64,000 nucleotides of DNA from Thelonectria olida (lineage: Eukaryota > Ascomycota > Sordariomycetes > Hypocreales > Nectriaceae): positions 186,001-250,000 of the forward strand of contig JAGPYM010000037.1 of NCBI GenBank assembly GCA_020736575.1. Direction: 5' to 3'. The translations under genes were made by a program, and so were the position numbers. The number at the start of each line of letters is the position of its first letter. The stretch's first letter is position 1. The notes under the pieces were generated by a model. It searched no databases, was not told where the DNA came from, and worked only from the letters and a program-made list of their open reading frames with translations. Below, one piece after another: positions 32,923-44,867 of this stretch.

Positions 32923-35900
32923 TCATCTCCGTCGTCTCCTACTCCGCCTGTCCCTTTGTTCCTCGTCATTATCAGAGCCATCCTTCCTCCCGTCCCGGTC
33001 CTTGATCGCTTCCCGACGCTCCGGAGCCATGACTCCCCCAATAACAGTTCCCAACACACTTAACCAGCTTTTCCGTCCTTCAAAAGCACCCGTCATATCA
33101 CGAACGAGACGCTCCACCATTTCACCATCGGTACCAGCAACTTGCCAGCTTCCTCTGACACTCATGTCTCCGGGATGTTGCCGGAGACGTTCGAAATTGC
33201 CACTCCGACTAGTCCATCTATTATTTGAAGCAGACCGGCCATCGATTCGTCTGCCGTTCCTGTCGAATCGATCCGGTAGAAACTCAATTGAGTCGTCCGA
33301 ACTAGAGTGTCCACCTCGAACCCTGCGTTTGCGGCCACCAACAGAATCATCTGAAGAAGATGACGAAGAGGAGGATGAGGAGGACGACCGACGGCCAGAT
33401 TTTCGTCGCCGAACCGGGACAAGACCGTGTTCTTTGTCAAATGCCTCTTGTTCTGCTTGTCGACGGGCATCTTCCAATGCGGCTGCTGCAGCTTGATCAC
33501 GATGGTGTCTTTCCATCGTCATCTCACTCATGGGCGATAAAGGGCCGAATAGAACCGACTTTTTTGAGGTGGACACGACACTCTCTGGATTTAAAGAAGC
33601 TGCTTCATGTTAGCATCTGGACCATTTCCTCGAAAGAGCCTCTCAAGTACGATATAACGCACCCTCGTCTATCCCTCTCGGGCCGAGGCCTTGGGAAAAG
33701 TCACTCACTTGATCAGGCGGGATTCGACCGCCAATTTGAGGAGGTCCTGGAGGGGGTGGTGGTCCTGGGGGAGGTGGTGGAATGTTCCCCTCTGGCGCTG
33801 CCCGAGGTACGGCGGCGGGAGGTGCTGTGTATCCAGTGTAGTCTTGGGGAACGTATGGCTGAAAGTCGCCGGGTGTCTGAGGATAACGGGGGAATTCTGC
33901 GCCCCCAGCAGGAGCCGCATCTGTTGGGTATGGTGGATAGTATGCACCGCCCGAGGCTGTCGGTGGCGACTGAGTGCGATGGTCGTCAAAGTATCGCTCA
34001 TCATTAAAGTCTGTATATCAGAGTTAGCTGAAGTCATAGCCTTGTCCGAGTATGCATCCTTACCTCTTGGGGTATCCCGGGATTTGGATCTGTGACTACG
34101 ACTTTGATCTCTGCTCTTGGACCGACTTCGATCTTGACTCTTAGACCGACTCCGATCCCTACCCCTGTCCCTATCGGCATCTCTATCCAAGTCCCGGTCT
34201 CGCTCTCGCTCTCGCTCCCGTCGCTCTCGTGATCTTTGCTCTCTCTTCTCTCTGTCCTTCTTGTCCTTGTATTCCTTGATGCCAAGAGCCGCGGCTCCGG
34301 CTGCCGCTATATTTCTAAGCTGGCTCTTGCTTCGTTTTTTGTCGTGATCATCAGCTGCAGAAGGGGATCGCGAGGTGTCATGGTCCCGTCTTCTACGCCG
34401 CCTGCGTCTCCTTTCCTGTGCTTCAGACTCGTACCCCCGTGACGCAGAACGCGGGCCAAGCGGGTCGGTGCCGTATTCAACTATGCCTAGCTCAGGATCA
34501 GTCCCGCGCTCTGAACGGTTGGAATGGGCAATCGACCTGCTGCGGCTGCGGCTGCGGCTTCTGCCTCGCGAACCACGCCGTCGAGAGTACTCATCATCAC
34601 TGCTGCTACTATAACCTTCTTCATCCTCCTTCTTCTTCTTGTGATCCTTGTACATCTTGCGGGCAATACCAGCAGCCGCAGCTCCACCTGCAAGCTCTGC
34701 GGCCTTGCGGATACGAGACTTGCTACGAGAGCGGCTTCGGCTGCGGCTGCGACTGCGACTGTCACTGCGCGAAGAACCTCGTGACTTGGACCTGTTGCGA
34801 AGGTGCTTCACGAGACCAGCAGTAGCAGCAGTACCCAGAGCCGCCTTAGCAGCAGTCGAGAGGCTGCGACGGCGGCTCCCCTTGGACTTGACAGATCTGG
34901 AACGAGACACAATGGTTCTGGTCCGCGAGCGAGATCGAGAATAGTCGTCGCCAGAATAGTATCCGCGAGTGCGGCTGCGACCGCGGTGTGCCTCCTCCTT
35001 TTCAACCTTGTTGGACTGGTAATACTTAGCAGCACCAGCCGCGGCAAGGGCCACTGCCGCGATTCCAAGGCCCTTTTTGATCCGGGAATGTCGATCAGGA
35101 GATTCGTCATCGCCCCAGTGATCCTCGTAGGCACTATGAGCCCTCCGAAGGGCTTCAGTGCCAAGAGCACCCAGAGCAGCTCCGGCAATCACCTTCTTGC
35201 CTCGATGCTCCGGGAATTCCCCGTAATCGTCACGACGGCTATTCAAAATAGCTGTGAGGCCTGCACCCGCGAGAGCGCCTTCGGCAAGGTGTCGTCTGTG
35301 ATGAGCGCTCTCACTTCGCTCCCGGCGGCGGACTACGGTGCGACGGACGTAGTAGTCTTCATCGTCGCTGTGGTAACCATGACTATGGCTATGGCCGTGA
35401 CGACGTCGACGATCGTATCGCTCAACTGAATAGTCGTGCTTGTGGCCGCCATGGTCTCGTCTCTCGTGGCGGTAGTAGTACTCCTCTTCTCGGGGTTCTC
35501 GAGGCTCTCTGCGGACGATCTCACGGGGCTGTTCCTTCTCTCGAATCACAACAATGCCTGGGTCCTGGCGAGGAACAATAATGGGGGGAGGAGATGGAGC
35601 CTCTTGGACAATGATCTGTTGGGGTTCCGGGGCACGTTGGCGGATAATGACTGGCTGAGGAACAGGAGGAGGGTCGAGAGGGCTGTAATACTCGGTCTCT
35701 TTGCGATAACGCTCGACTTCACAGCCATCGCGATCATCGACGTGCTCCTCTACTCGCTTCTCGACTTGATACTCTCTGTCATCGCGGCGTTCAATGCGCT
35801 TCTCATACTTGACCTCATCCTCAATCGGAGGAGGTGGGGGTGGAGCTGGAGGAGCGAAACGAGTTGGACGGTCCCAGTCTTGCTCAACTCGCTCGACCTC

Positions 35901-36306
35901 TTTGGTCTCATAAGTGGTGACTCGAGGGCTGCGGGGTGCAAGCGGCGCCGGTGGAGGGGGGGGATAATACTCGCGGGTATCTTGCTCATAGAAGCTCGCG
36001 CGTGAACGGTCTCCAGCATATGAGCCGATGGCAGAACGGGAGCGTTCTGGAAAGAGGCGAGCAAGGGTTAGCGTCAACTCTGAGTAATTGTAAGTTGTGA
36101 GACGTACGAGAGCGAAAGTCATCGTCAATTTCAGCAGTGAGTCTTTCGGCACGTTCGTAGCGATCACCTCTTGCAGGCTTCACCTTGTAGCGACGAACTG
36201 TCGTAGTGCTACGATGCTGGTCATCGTCGGAGGAGCTGTCGGAATAGTCGCGCCCACGCTCGCGCTCTCGGTAGATGCGTTCTCTGTAGACCGGGACGTC
36301 ACCCAT
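32923..36306 (-). CDS. Large Arg/Ser-rich DUF3824-like protein
   Basis: Working model: complement(join(32923..33582, 33709..34010, 34064..36046, 36108..36306)), about 1047 aa. The first two introns (36047-36107 and 34011-34063) are clear and in frame. The third junction is uncertain. Donor CAA|GTGAGT with an acceptor after CCAGAG at 33583 keeps the frame, but a GTGACT donor with the GCAG acceptor does too. The protein has RE/RER-rich and RS-rich stretches and a Pro-rich segment (PPPPPIEDE). Several Ala/Gly/Leu helices such as HLAEGALAGAGLTAIL, KKVIAGAALGALG and KKGLGIAAVALAAAGAAKYY resemble the repeated DUF3824 unit. A Pro-rich part precedes a Ser/Asp-rich C-terminus. No enzyme motif is seen. 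It may be a scaffold that binds RNA or membranes, but function is unknown. Confidence 0.7.
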
Positions 36307-39300
36307 GGCGGGGGCGGGGCGGATGTGTCGACTGAAAGGTTAAAAGCTGAGACAGATAGTACGCAAAAGACAAAAAAACGGCTGCGACAATCTGAGAATT
36401 ATTGAGAGTCAAAAAATTAGATAGAACAGATTGAAGTTTGGGGCAGCAACAATGATGGAGGGAGGGAAAAAAAAAAAGAGGAGGATATGATGTAAGGTGC
36501 GGGAGGGGGTGGGAAAGATGGAAGAGAATGGAGGCAATGACGGAAGAGAGACGTCGGCAAGTGCTAAGGTCCCGGTTCTTGCAGTCGCTGATGCCAGGCT
36601 GGAGCAGGGCGCAGGTCCAACATGGCTTGCTAGGCTGCTTCTGCTTGCTTTTGGAGGCCCGAGGGGGAGGCCAGGGAGGGTCACCAGCTCCTGCCGTCTG
36701 ATGCTTCTTGGTGGAACCCGCTTTCGACCCTTCGCAGAGCCACTACCGACGGCACGACTGGATAAACCATGGCGCTAACATGGCTGAGATTGCTGACGGG
36801 CAGCCCTACTTCGAGAAGAGCATCAAGGAAGACGTGCCCAGACCATTGGAGAGAGTGTGGCACTCCAACGGGTACGGCGGGGGCGAAGAGAAGTCGAGGG
36901 CCACCTTGAGAAAGGCCAAGAACGGAGGCAAAGAACACCAAGAAGAATGGAAGACGAGAGAATGCCCACTGTGGCTGGGGCTGGCATCAGCGACCCACGA
37001 AACAACAAATGCGAGGTACGAGACGCCGTGTGCAGAATTCAGGCTGTTGTTGGTGTTTCAAGAGGTTGGTTTGGGTCCTAATTCTGGCCGCCGTTCGGGT
37101 TCAATGAAACTGAATACAGTCCCTCAAAAGCCGGCAACGGCTTGAAAGACGGTTCAAAATAACGGCTGCATCGACTCGAGTCTACGGTATGGATAGACAC
37201 AGCCCAACAAAGAAGACCCGACGCGGAAGACCCCTTGCGCATGGCATTGATACCTTTGACCTCCGAGCGAGCAAACAAGAAGCAAAGAGCCGGCGAACCA
37301 GTCATCCAAGGCGTCTAGCCGAGTTCAACATCTGCCTTTGATCAAGTCGAAACGGAGCCTTTCATTCAAGCTTTCTTTCAGATTCTGGAAATGCCCGAGC
37401 CGCGCAACCTCGAGAGACCACCCTCCTCAACGGGAGATGAGCCCTTGGTTGCCCTTCCCCTCGATGCCCAAGGAAGATCCCGCTCGCTTGCTATTTTAAT
37501 GGCCGGGGAGTCGGGGAGAAGGTGAGGTGGCAGATGGTGATCTGCACGCACAACAATGCTGGTAAAGCTCAAAAATCATGAATATCCAACCAAGAACAGG
37601 ATGTTGTTGACCAATGCGATAAATGGCCCTTGAAAGCCTGAACCGCAATACCTCCGTCGGCGTTGGATCGCGGTCCTCTGCCTGCAAGTCAAAATTCGCT
37701 GCTAGCGCTTCTCACCTGCATTCGACTAGTTCTTTTTCAATCCAACTCTGGCCGACAGCGCGAAGGCCAAGATGAGGCAACGGGCGCGAACCAAGATGGA
37801 AGCCATCAACAAGCCGTTCCATGACGTCCCCCAAGCCCAACAGCCCCAGTCAGTCAACAGAGTTGCATCCATCATGTGTGGCGGCGTCGTATGCACGGCC
37901 TCGCTTTCGTTTTGGACGAGGTGGTGTTGCAGCTGCATGAGTAGCGAATGGCAGACACCAAGGCAGATAGGACCTGGTGATGCTTCTCAGGCAGAAAAGC
38001 ATCATGTTTCCTGACTTGGGTCTATGTACCCATCACGCTCATCTGTCTCGGTTGTCAACTTGTCAACTCATGATTCACTCAAGCAAGGAAGACTGCCAAA
38101 ACAAAGTCCTCAACAAAGAGCTAACAAAGGACACACTACAGACTACCCTGAGGATTATTCTCGAAAATCTCCGTCGCCATCGTCACCAGCTTACATGGTC
38201 CTTGGCCCAGGGACAGGATGATCCACCCCGCGAAAATAATGTCGTCATCAGCTCGCTCTCTAACACTCCACACTGGCAATCTTCCAACGCCCCGCCTCGA
38301 TGACCCAACTTTAGAAGCTTTCGGTCCTTGGATCTTGGTCAAGTCAAAGATTTTACTGCCCGTGCTTGTGAATAATTCACAGTCAACAAATAGCTATAAA
38401 TCTTCTACGCTGCATGTAAACACATGGAATACGTAACACCGCATTCGCGGCATACTCACGAGGGGCGGCAAACGAGGAGGCCAACGAAAAACATTGATGA
38501 AAATATGACTGGCCCAAGTGTCACCAGACTGCGTCGTGCGGGTGCATCGCCCACATGCACATGACGCCGGCCACACCGGCAACTTGAAGCTCACCAGTTC
38601 CATTCAAGAGAAGCTGAGTGGATCCGTATTCAAGGATGCGACATCTCAGGCAGCGGATACGAATAGTGTATTTCAAGCGCCACTCGCCATGAGGCTCAAT
38701 GTGCAACGTGCTGGCCTGACTGGAGAAGTCCATCTTATTCATGTAGCATGTGGTCAAATTAATGAGAGGACGTGTAACTAGGTATGTAGCCAGTTGCTGC
38801 ACGAGCCCACATTGCCATGTTGTTCCCGATATGGAACACCAAGAACCACGTTCACGTCTGCGAAGTTGAGCATCATGCGGCACTCGATGAATCTACGAAT
38901 AGACCAAGGTAATCTTATCCAGGAAGGAAATTCGTTCGCAAGAAAGGTGTTACCCCATTTCTTTTGTAACGCATGGTCACTTCACATCCTCACTCAGCGA
39001 CGACGCTCGGGATTCATGGTTTCACTGCCTCCAGGGATGCGCACAGCTCAACCACTCCGAAAGGCCACCTCTGTAACTACAAGATGGAATCTTGCCCGAC
39101 ATGGATGTGATCTTCAGGAGCTCGTAGACATGTATATTCAGGCCCTGATAGACCGCTAACGAAACGCTACCCCCACACTATTTCAACAACTCGCCCTCTT
39201 TTATATCGAAAATGCATAATCAGTTTCCCAGTGATATGTCCCAAACTCCAAGGCGGCAGATGTATACAGTCCCAAGCCTCAACTGCCCCATTCTGGCTCT

Positions 39301-39381
39301 TTCCATCTTCCCGCCCAGCCGCACGCATCCCATACGTCCTGATATATAATACTCAAACACACGCAACCACCATAGCGCAGT
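36307..39381. other. 3.1-kb spacer between DUF3824-like and Erv41 genes
   Basis: Both neighbours are on the minus strand, so this is promoter for the left gene and 3' region for Erv41. ORFs are short, and I could not assemble a multi-exon gene. A purine-rich tract lies at about 36450-36560. Confidence 0.45.
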
Positions 39382-40617
39382 CTACTCGTCATATCCATGC
39401 TTGTTGCCCAATACACCAACTCCGCCGTTACTTCGTCTTCGCTTACCCATCACCTCGCGAACCCAGTCGCTCAGCGTGAAGCCCCAATGTCCTGCGACAA
39501 GGACACCACTGACGACGTTGATGATCTTGATTAGGAAGGTAATAATGCCGTCGCGACTCTCATGCACAGACAAGAGAATGGGCTCGATATCGTACTTGAC
39601 GAAGATACCGGGGATCCCGTTGTCGCTGATCTCCTTGCTCTGCTCAGTCACAGCATATTGGTTGGTAACAATCTTTCTTGAGCCAACACTGTAGATGGTA
39701 GGGACGACGGAGAGGTAGTATTGGAATTTGTGAAAGTTGGCGCTGGCCAGGTTGACGGTTCGATCGAGAGGGTTAACAAGCGACGGGTAGAACGGGCCGT
39801 AGGAGAGCTCGGAGACGATGTGGGAGAAGTTAAAGTCTGCATCAGTCAGTCAACGTCATTGCGTGGTTCGAAGCAGGCCTGAACTTACTGCTGTGGTCAA
39901 GATGCTCGCCAACCTCCATGTATCCGTGACCTCGCGCTGTGATGTGAAAGTCGCCTTGCACCTTGTTCAGATCCAGGCTTCCGTAGATACGACAGGCGTC
40001 CGCGCGGCCCTTGTACCGAGGTGTCTTGGCCCATTTCGCCTTCTTCTTACCAAGGGCAACAATGTCGTGAACGTGCTCCTCGCCGAAACCCTCCTCCTCG
40101 TAGCCCAGGCTCTTCCAGCCAGCATTGGTAATGACTCTGCCGTGGCTGTCTCGGCCTAATTTGTGCATGCCCTTGTTGTCCACCCATTGGGCCCAGGTCG
40201 TAGGGTCGCGTTGTAATCGCTTGGCGGCGACGATTCGGTCGCCCGAGGCGTCTTGAACGTTTACGTGTATGTCGGAGCAATGCATCTTGACGACGACATC
40301 GAGGTTGATCTGCAGTTCGTGGCCGACGCCCTTCTCGACAGCAAAGTTGTGGCTTTCGGCGCCGCGCCACCATCGAGAGACCTCGCCCCAGACGAGCATG
40401 AAGGAGATGATGGACATGGCGACGGTCCATTTGCCGCCACCAGAGGTTCGTGTGACATATTGCGGTTTCGATTTGGCTATGCAGAAGTCAGCGCACATAA
40501 CAACAGCTTCACAGGCTGGAGGGGCATACGGAATGCATCGAAGGCGCTGACCATGGAGCCAGCCTTTGCGCCAAAGGCATCCTCATCGAGGACCGGTTTC
40601 TCAACGCCGTCCATCAT
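39382..40617 (-). CDS. Erv41 (ERGIC2) ER-Golgi cargo receptor subunit
   Basis: Model: complement(join(39382..39836, 39889..40476, 40530..40617)), 376 aa; a second ATG one codon later is equally possible. The joined N-terminus reads SAFDAFPKSKPQYV, the conserved cytosolic start, followed by membrane segment 1 (TVAMSIISFMLVWGEVSRWW). The lumenal domain contains ACRIYGSLDLNKVQGDFHIT, matching the CHVFGSIPVNRVSGEL region of yeast Erv41. Erv46 would have a CxxCYGA-type motif here instead. The second membrane segment (FLIKIINVVSGVLVAGHWGF) precedes a short cytosolic tail. With Erv46, the protein retrieves ER residents that lack KDEL-type signals and cycles in COPI and COPII vesicles. Confidence 0.9.
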
Positions 40618-43307
40618 GTTGTGCGAATCGTGCGTGGGTGTCGTCTAGTTACTCCCTTTTGCGAAGGTGTCTCAAGTGGGACAGTATATAATTCGACACG
40701 GTTGCTACAAGTCGTATCGAGAACGCGCGGCCGTTGGAGTGTCTCGGAGTCCACCAAGAGATCGAATTGGAGGTTACTACCGCATGCCTCGAACGCGGTG
40801 TGGCAGAATTGAGCTATAATGTTGAAGCCCTTGAATTATTCCTGCTCAGCAGTAAAACGAAGGACCTGAATCGAAAGAATTAATTGACCTTATTGAAGCG
40901 TTCCTGGCGCAAAGCGAAAGGACAGCTTAGCCAAAAGCGTCGCGAGTTGCTTATCCCGGTTCAGGGTCCAGGCGTTGATTGGCCGGATTTCGGAAATGGG
41001 ATAAAGTCATGCCGAGCTGGGTAGTCTCAACGTGTCCTGAAGACTGATGGGTGTTATGGATGGGCAGCGCAGGCAGGCTTCAATGCAATCGGACAATAGG
41101 GAAGAAAAGGGAAGAGCGATAGAAGGGCTTTCAATATATCAGTTTAACGTATGGACTTGAATACGACTTCTGGATGCACCCTAATAAGGCAGTATGAAGA
41201 AGCCAATGCATAGATGTTCTGATTTGTGTCCAGGATTCATTCTCTAGTTACATTAATCTGCAATTCATTTACCTCCTTGTGATTAGATGAGTCCCGAGTT
41301 CAGCCTGTATGTATACGAATACTATGAAGTAACGTGTGCCTGAATATCTGGCGCATGAATAATAGCGAACGACAAGAGTGTAACATCTAAAAATATCATT
41401 CAGGGGCAACGACGAAGATTCTCTGAGCTCCATTCTCCCAAGTTCGTTCAAGTCCAATCGGACCCACCCGGCCCAATACGCCATAACCAACCGCCCGTGC
41501 TGCCGCTCTGAACCGACGGCAAGATGAACCGACAGGTGTCGGAAGATGGGAGTGGTGGTTACAGATGGGTCTGGGGGTGGAATTTCGTGCAGCAGAGCGA
41601 ACAGAAAACCGTGAGAGGCTATCTTTTAGGCCATGATCGCTGTTTGCGATTCCTACATCGCGAGTTTCTAAACAAGGTTCTCGACGAGGGAAGCGGAGGT
41701 GGTAGTGCACTGGGCCGCTCGATGCTTGCCCCTTTGTTGAGGAACGACAGTCCTCATCACCTCAGGGAGGGCAGAGGACGGTGAGGTCTCAATACAAAAT
41801 ACTGCGTAGATATGACGTGGTAGTTTCTGAGAAAGAAGCACGAAGTATTCGCACGTTCAGGTCATGTTCGAGGTGTCAAGCCTATCGAAAAGACCAGACC
41901 TCCGGCACAAGACAAGACCTCGAGGGGCGTGAGGAGTTTGGGGGTGCGCGAAAAGGGAGCGCGTGCCAAGTATTCGATAGCCCAACGTTTGACCGTTGTC
42001 AGTCATGAGCCAGCTTGGCGCCCAGGAAGCCCAGCGAGGTGATCGGATCCAAGTGCCGATCCGGTTCTTGGCAAGGCTGTTCGTCTCGTTATTCCGTCTT
42101 GGCCGTATTGGAGTCTCAGAACGCAAGGCTACCACGACAACATCGCATTATCACATTGACGAGCAACGGCGACCATGGGTGAGATTTTAAGCTCGCGGGA
42201 GAAGCCAGGGCCGAGTCTAAATCCTTAACATGGCTGGGCCAGGTTGGGCCAAAGGGAGAGCCCTATAAGGGTCGAGAACAGGGGAGAGGGGAGCCACTTT
42301 ATGCCACCTCAGGCCAAACCGGGAACTTGGAGAGATTTGAGGAATTGTAGAGGGCGGCGGGGACTGTCAACATCCGAGAGAGCCGTGAAATGTTGATGCA
42401 ATACACGACCAGTTGTGCTCTCTTATGTCGTTTGGTTTGAGTGATGATGAAGGCTACAATCGAGGACAAACAGGTATCCGCGTGTTTGTGACACAATTTT
42501 GCAGCTCACATCAGGTCAATCAAGAAAAAAAATTGATAAAACGTCAGTCAGCATCAGCGGGAACCAATACGCAGGGGAAACCAAAGACCTCACCCCTGAT
42601 CAGCGCACCAAGTGGTGATAAACCCGTGGCAGTGCAGAATTGCAGTGGGTTGTCTCGTATTGACTGGTTCTGACGAGCTGTCCCGGCCGCCACTAACGAT
42701 TCTGTCCGCTGAATCCGTGGTTGCAATCTCGTACCGAACTGAAGAATGGGACTTTTTGGGCTTTCGTGCTCCCAGCCGTCATCGCAGAAGCAAGCTCTTC
42801 CGTTGCTAGTTTTTTGGCCTCCCGAAAAGGCCTCCCTCCAGCTTGTTTTGTTAGTGATAGGCCAGCCATTTCAAGTTTCGCCCTCACACACGCCCACTTT
42901 ATCCCTCCTGGGCCACCACTCAGTGACCACACGCCCCCCCCTGTTCCTTCCACTTCCCTCGTTCCTCCTTGGCAACTTGGCACCACTCACTGTTCGTCTT
43001 TCTCTCGCTCTTGCTCTTTCGCTCTTGCATCAACACCAAGACCCAGCCATCGCCATTGATCTTGGCGCCTCACATCTCCTCCCATTTCTCTGTTTCCCTT
43101 TCTCATCGGCAGAAAGGCGCCACTCGTTTTCGCCTCGACTCGATTCAAATTCCAACTTCAGCCGCCTTCTTGCGCACCTCCGCTCTTTCCAATCGCCCAG
43201 TCGGTGACGGCACGATCCCGAATTTCTACACCCACGCGACACCCGCATACTTTCAAGCTTTTACCATCTCTAATCTTCCACTGTCAAACTCGCCTTAATC
43301 CATCACG
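40618..43307. other. 2.7-kb divergent spacer between Erv41 and GH76 genes
   Basis: No supportable gene. The right end (about 42870-43300) is pyrimidine-rich, as in promoters and leaders of strongly expressed fungal genes. Confidence 0.45.
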
Positions 43308-44867
43308 ATGAAATCTTTTCTAGCGACCGGCGCTGCCGTGTCTATTCTCGCGACCGGCTTGGTCAGCGCCCAGAGTCCTTACAGCATCGCCAGCGATTGT
43401 ACGAAATTGCCAGTCCCTTTTCTTTGATAGCACATGCAACTACACGATTACTAACTGCAATCCAGCGGATATCAAGAAAACCGCCTCCAGCATCGCCTGG
43501 GACATGATGCAGTACTATCACGGCAACGAGACGGGTGCAACTCCTGGAATCCTCCCTGGTCCTCCTCCCAATGGTGATTACTACTGGTGGGAGGCTGGTG
43601 CCATGTGGGGGACACTGATCGATTACTGGCGCTGCACCGGAGACAGCTCTTACAACGACGAGATTATCATTGCCATGCAGCACCAGGCTGGCCCTGATGC
43701 CGATTATCAGCCCAGCAACGTTACGCTCTCCCTCGGAAACGACGATCAGGCTTTCTGGGGCATGTCTGCCATGCTTGCGGCAGAGGTCAAGTTCACCGAT
43801 CCGCCCTCGGATCAGCCCGGCTGGCTAGCCCTTGCTCAGGCTGTTTTCAACACCCAAGCCGACCCCATGCGACACGACGACACTTGCGGTGGTGGACTTC
43901 GATGGCAGATTCCCTTCTCTAACAACGGTTACAACTACAAGAACAGTATGTGACCCCATTTCGGCCAGATAGTCGGTAAAACGCATGCTAACTTTTGTAG
44001 GTATTGCCAACGGCTGCTTCTTCAACATCGGTGCTCGACTTGCCCGCTATACCGCCAACGAGACTTATGCCAATTGGGCCGAGAAGACCTGGGACTGGAT
44101 GTGGGATGTCGGTCTCATCGACAACCAGAAATGGCATATCTACGACGGTGGACACGTTGAGAAGAACTGTACCGACATTAACAAGGCCCAGTTCTCTTAC
44201 AACAGTGGTGTTCTCATCCAGGGCCTGGCTCACATGTACAACTACGTAAGTGGAGATGGATTCAAATATGCTGTGCCAACTTTCTCTAACCTTTGTCAAG
44301 ACCAACGGAGCCCAGAAGTGGAAGGACAGACTCGACAACCTCCTCAACGCCACCCTCAACACCTTCTTCCCCGACAACATTGCTTACGAAATTGCATGCG
44401 AAGATCACGACACTTGCACCACTGACATGTTTTCTTTCAAGGGCTACGTCCATCGATGGCTGTCTGTTACCGCCAAGCTTGCGCCTCACACCTCGACAAC
44501 GATTCTGCCTGTCCTGGCTACCTCAGCAGAGGCCGCCATCAAGCAGTGTACCGGCGGCGACAATGGGCGCACCTGCGGATTCAAGTGGAAGAGCGGTGTC
44601 TTTGATGGCAAGATTGGTGTAGGCCAGCAGATGAACGTCCTAGCTGCCGTGTCATCACTTCTCATGGAGAAGACGCCTGCGCCTGTCACAGCTAAGACTG
44701 GAGGTACCTCCAAGGGTAACTCGGATGCTGGTACTGGAGGAGACGGCAAGTACCTTGGTGGTGACAAGCCCCTTTCCACCGGAGATAAGGCTGGTGCTGG
44801 CATTATCACCTTCCTCGTTCTCGCAGGGGCTTGTGGCATGTTTGGATGGATGAGCTTTGGCGAGTAA
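43308..44867 (+). CDS. GPI-anchored GH76 alpha-1,6-mannosidase, DCW1/DFG5 type
   Basis: Model: join(43308..43398, 43466..43945, 44001..44245, 44301..44867), 460 aa. Residues 1-21 form a signal peptide. The GH76 domain follows, with the adjacent aspartates D123-D124 in [12 protein letters not shown] corresponding to the catalytic pair of bacterial Aman6. Other family blocks are [43 protein letters not shown] and [12 protein letters not shown]. The C-terminus is Gly/Ser/Thr-rich and ends in a hydrophobic GPI signal ([18 protein letters not shown]). In yeast this family is thought to trim the GPI mannose core and cross-link wall proteins to glucan. It should act at the plasma membrane or wall. 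Introns have GTACGA, GTATGT and GTAAGT donors. Confidence 0.92.
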
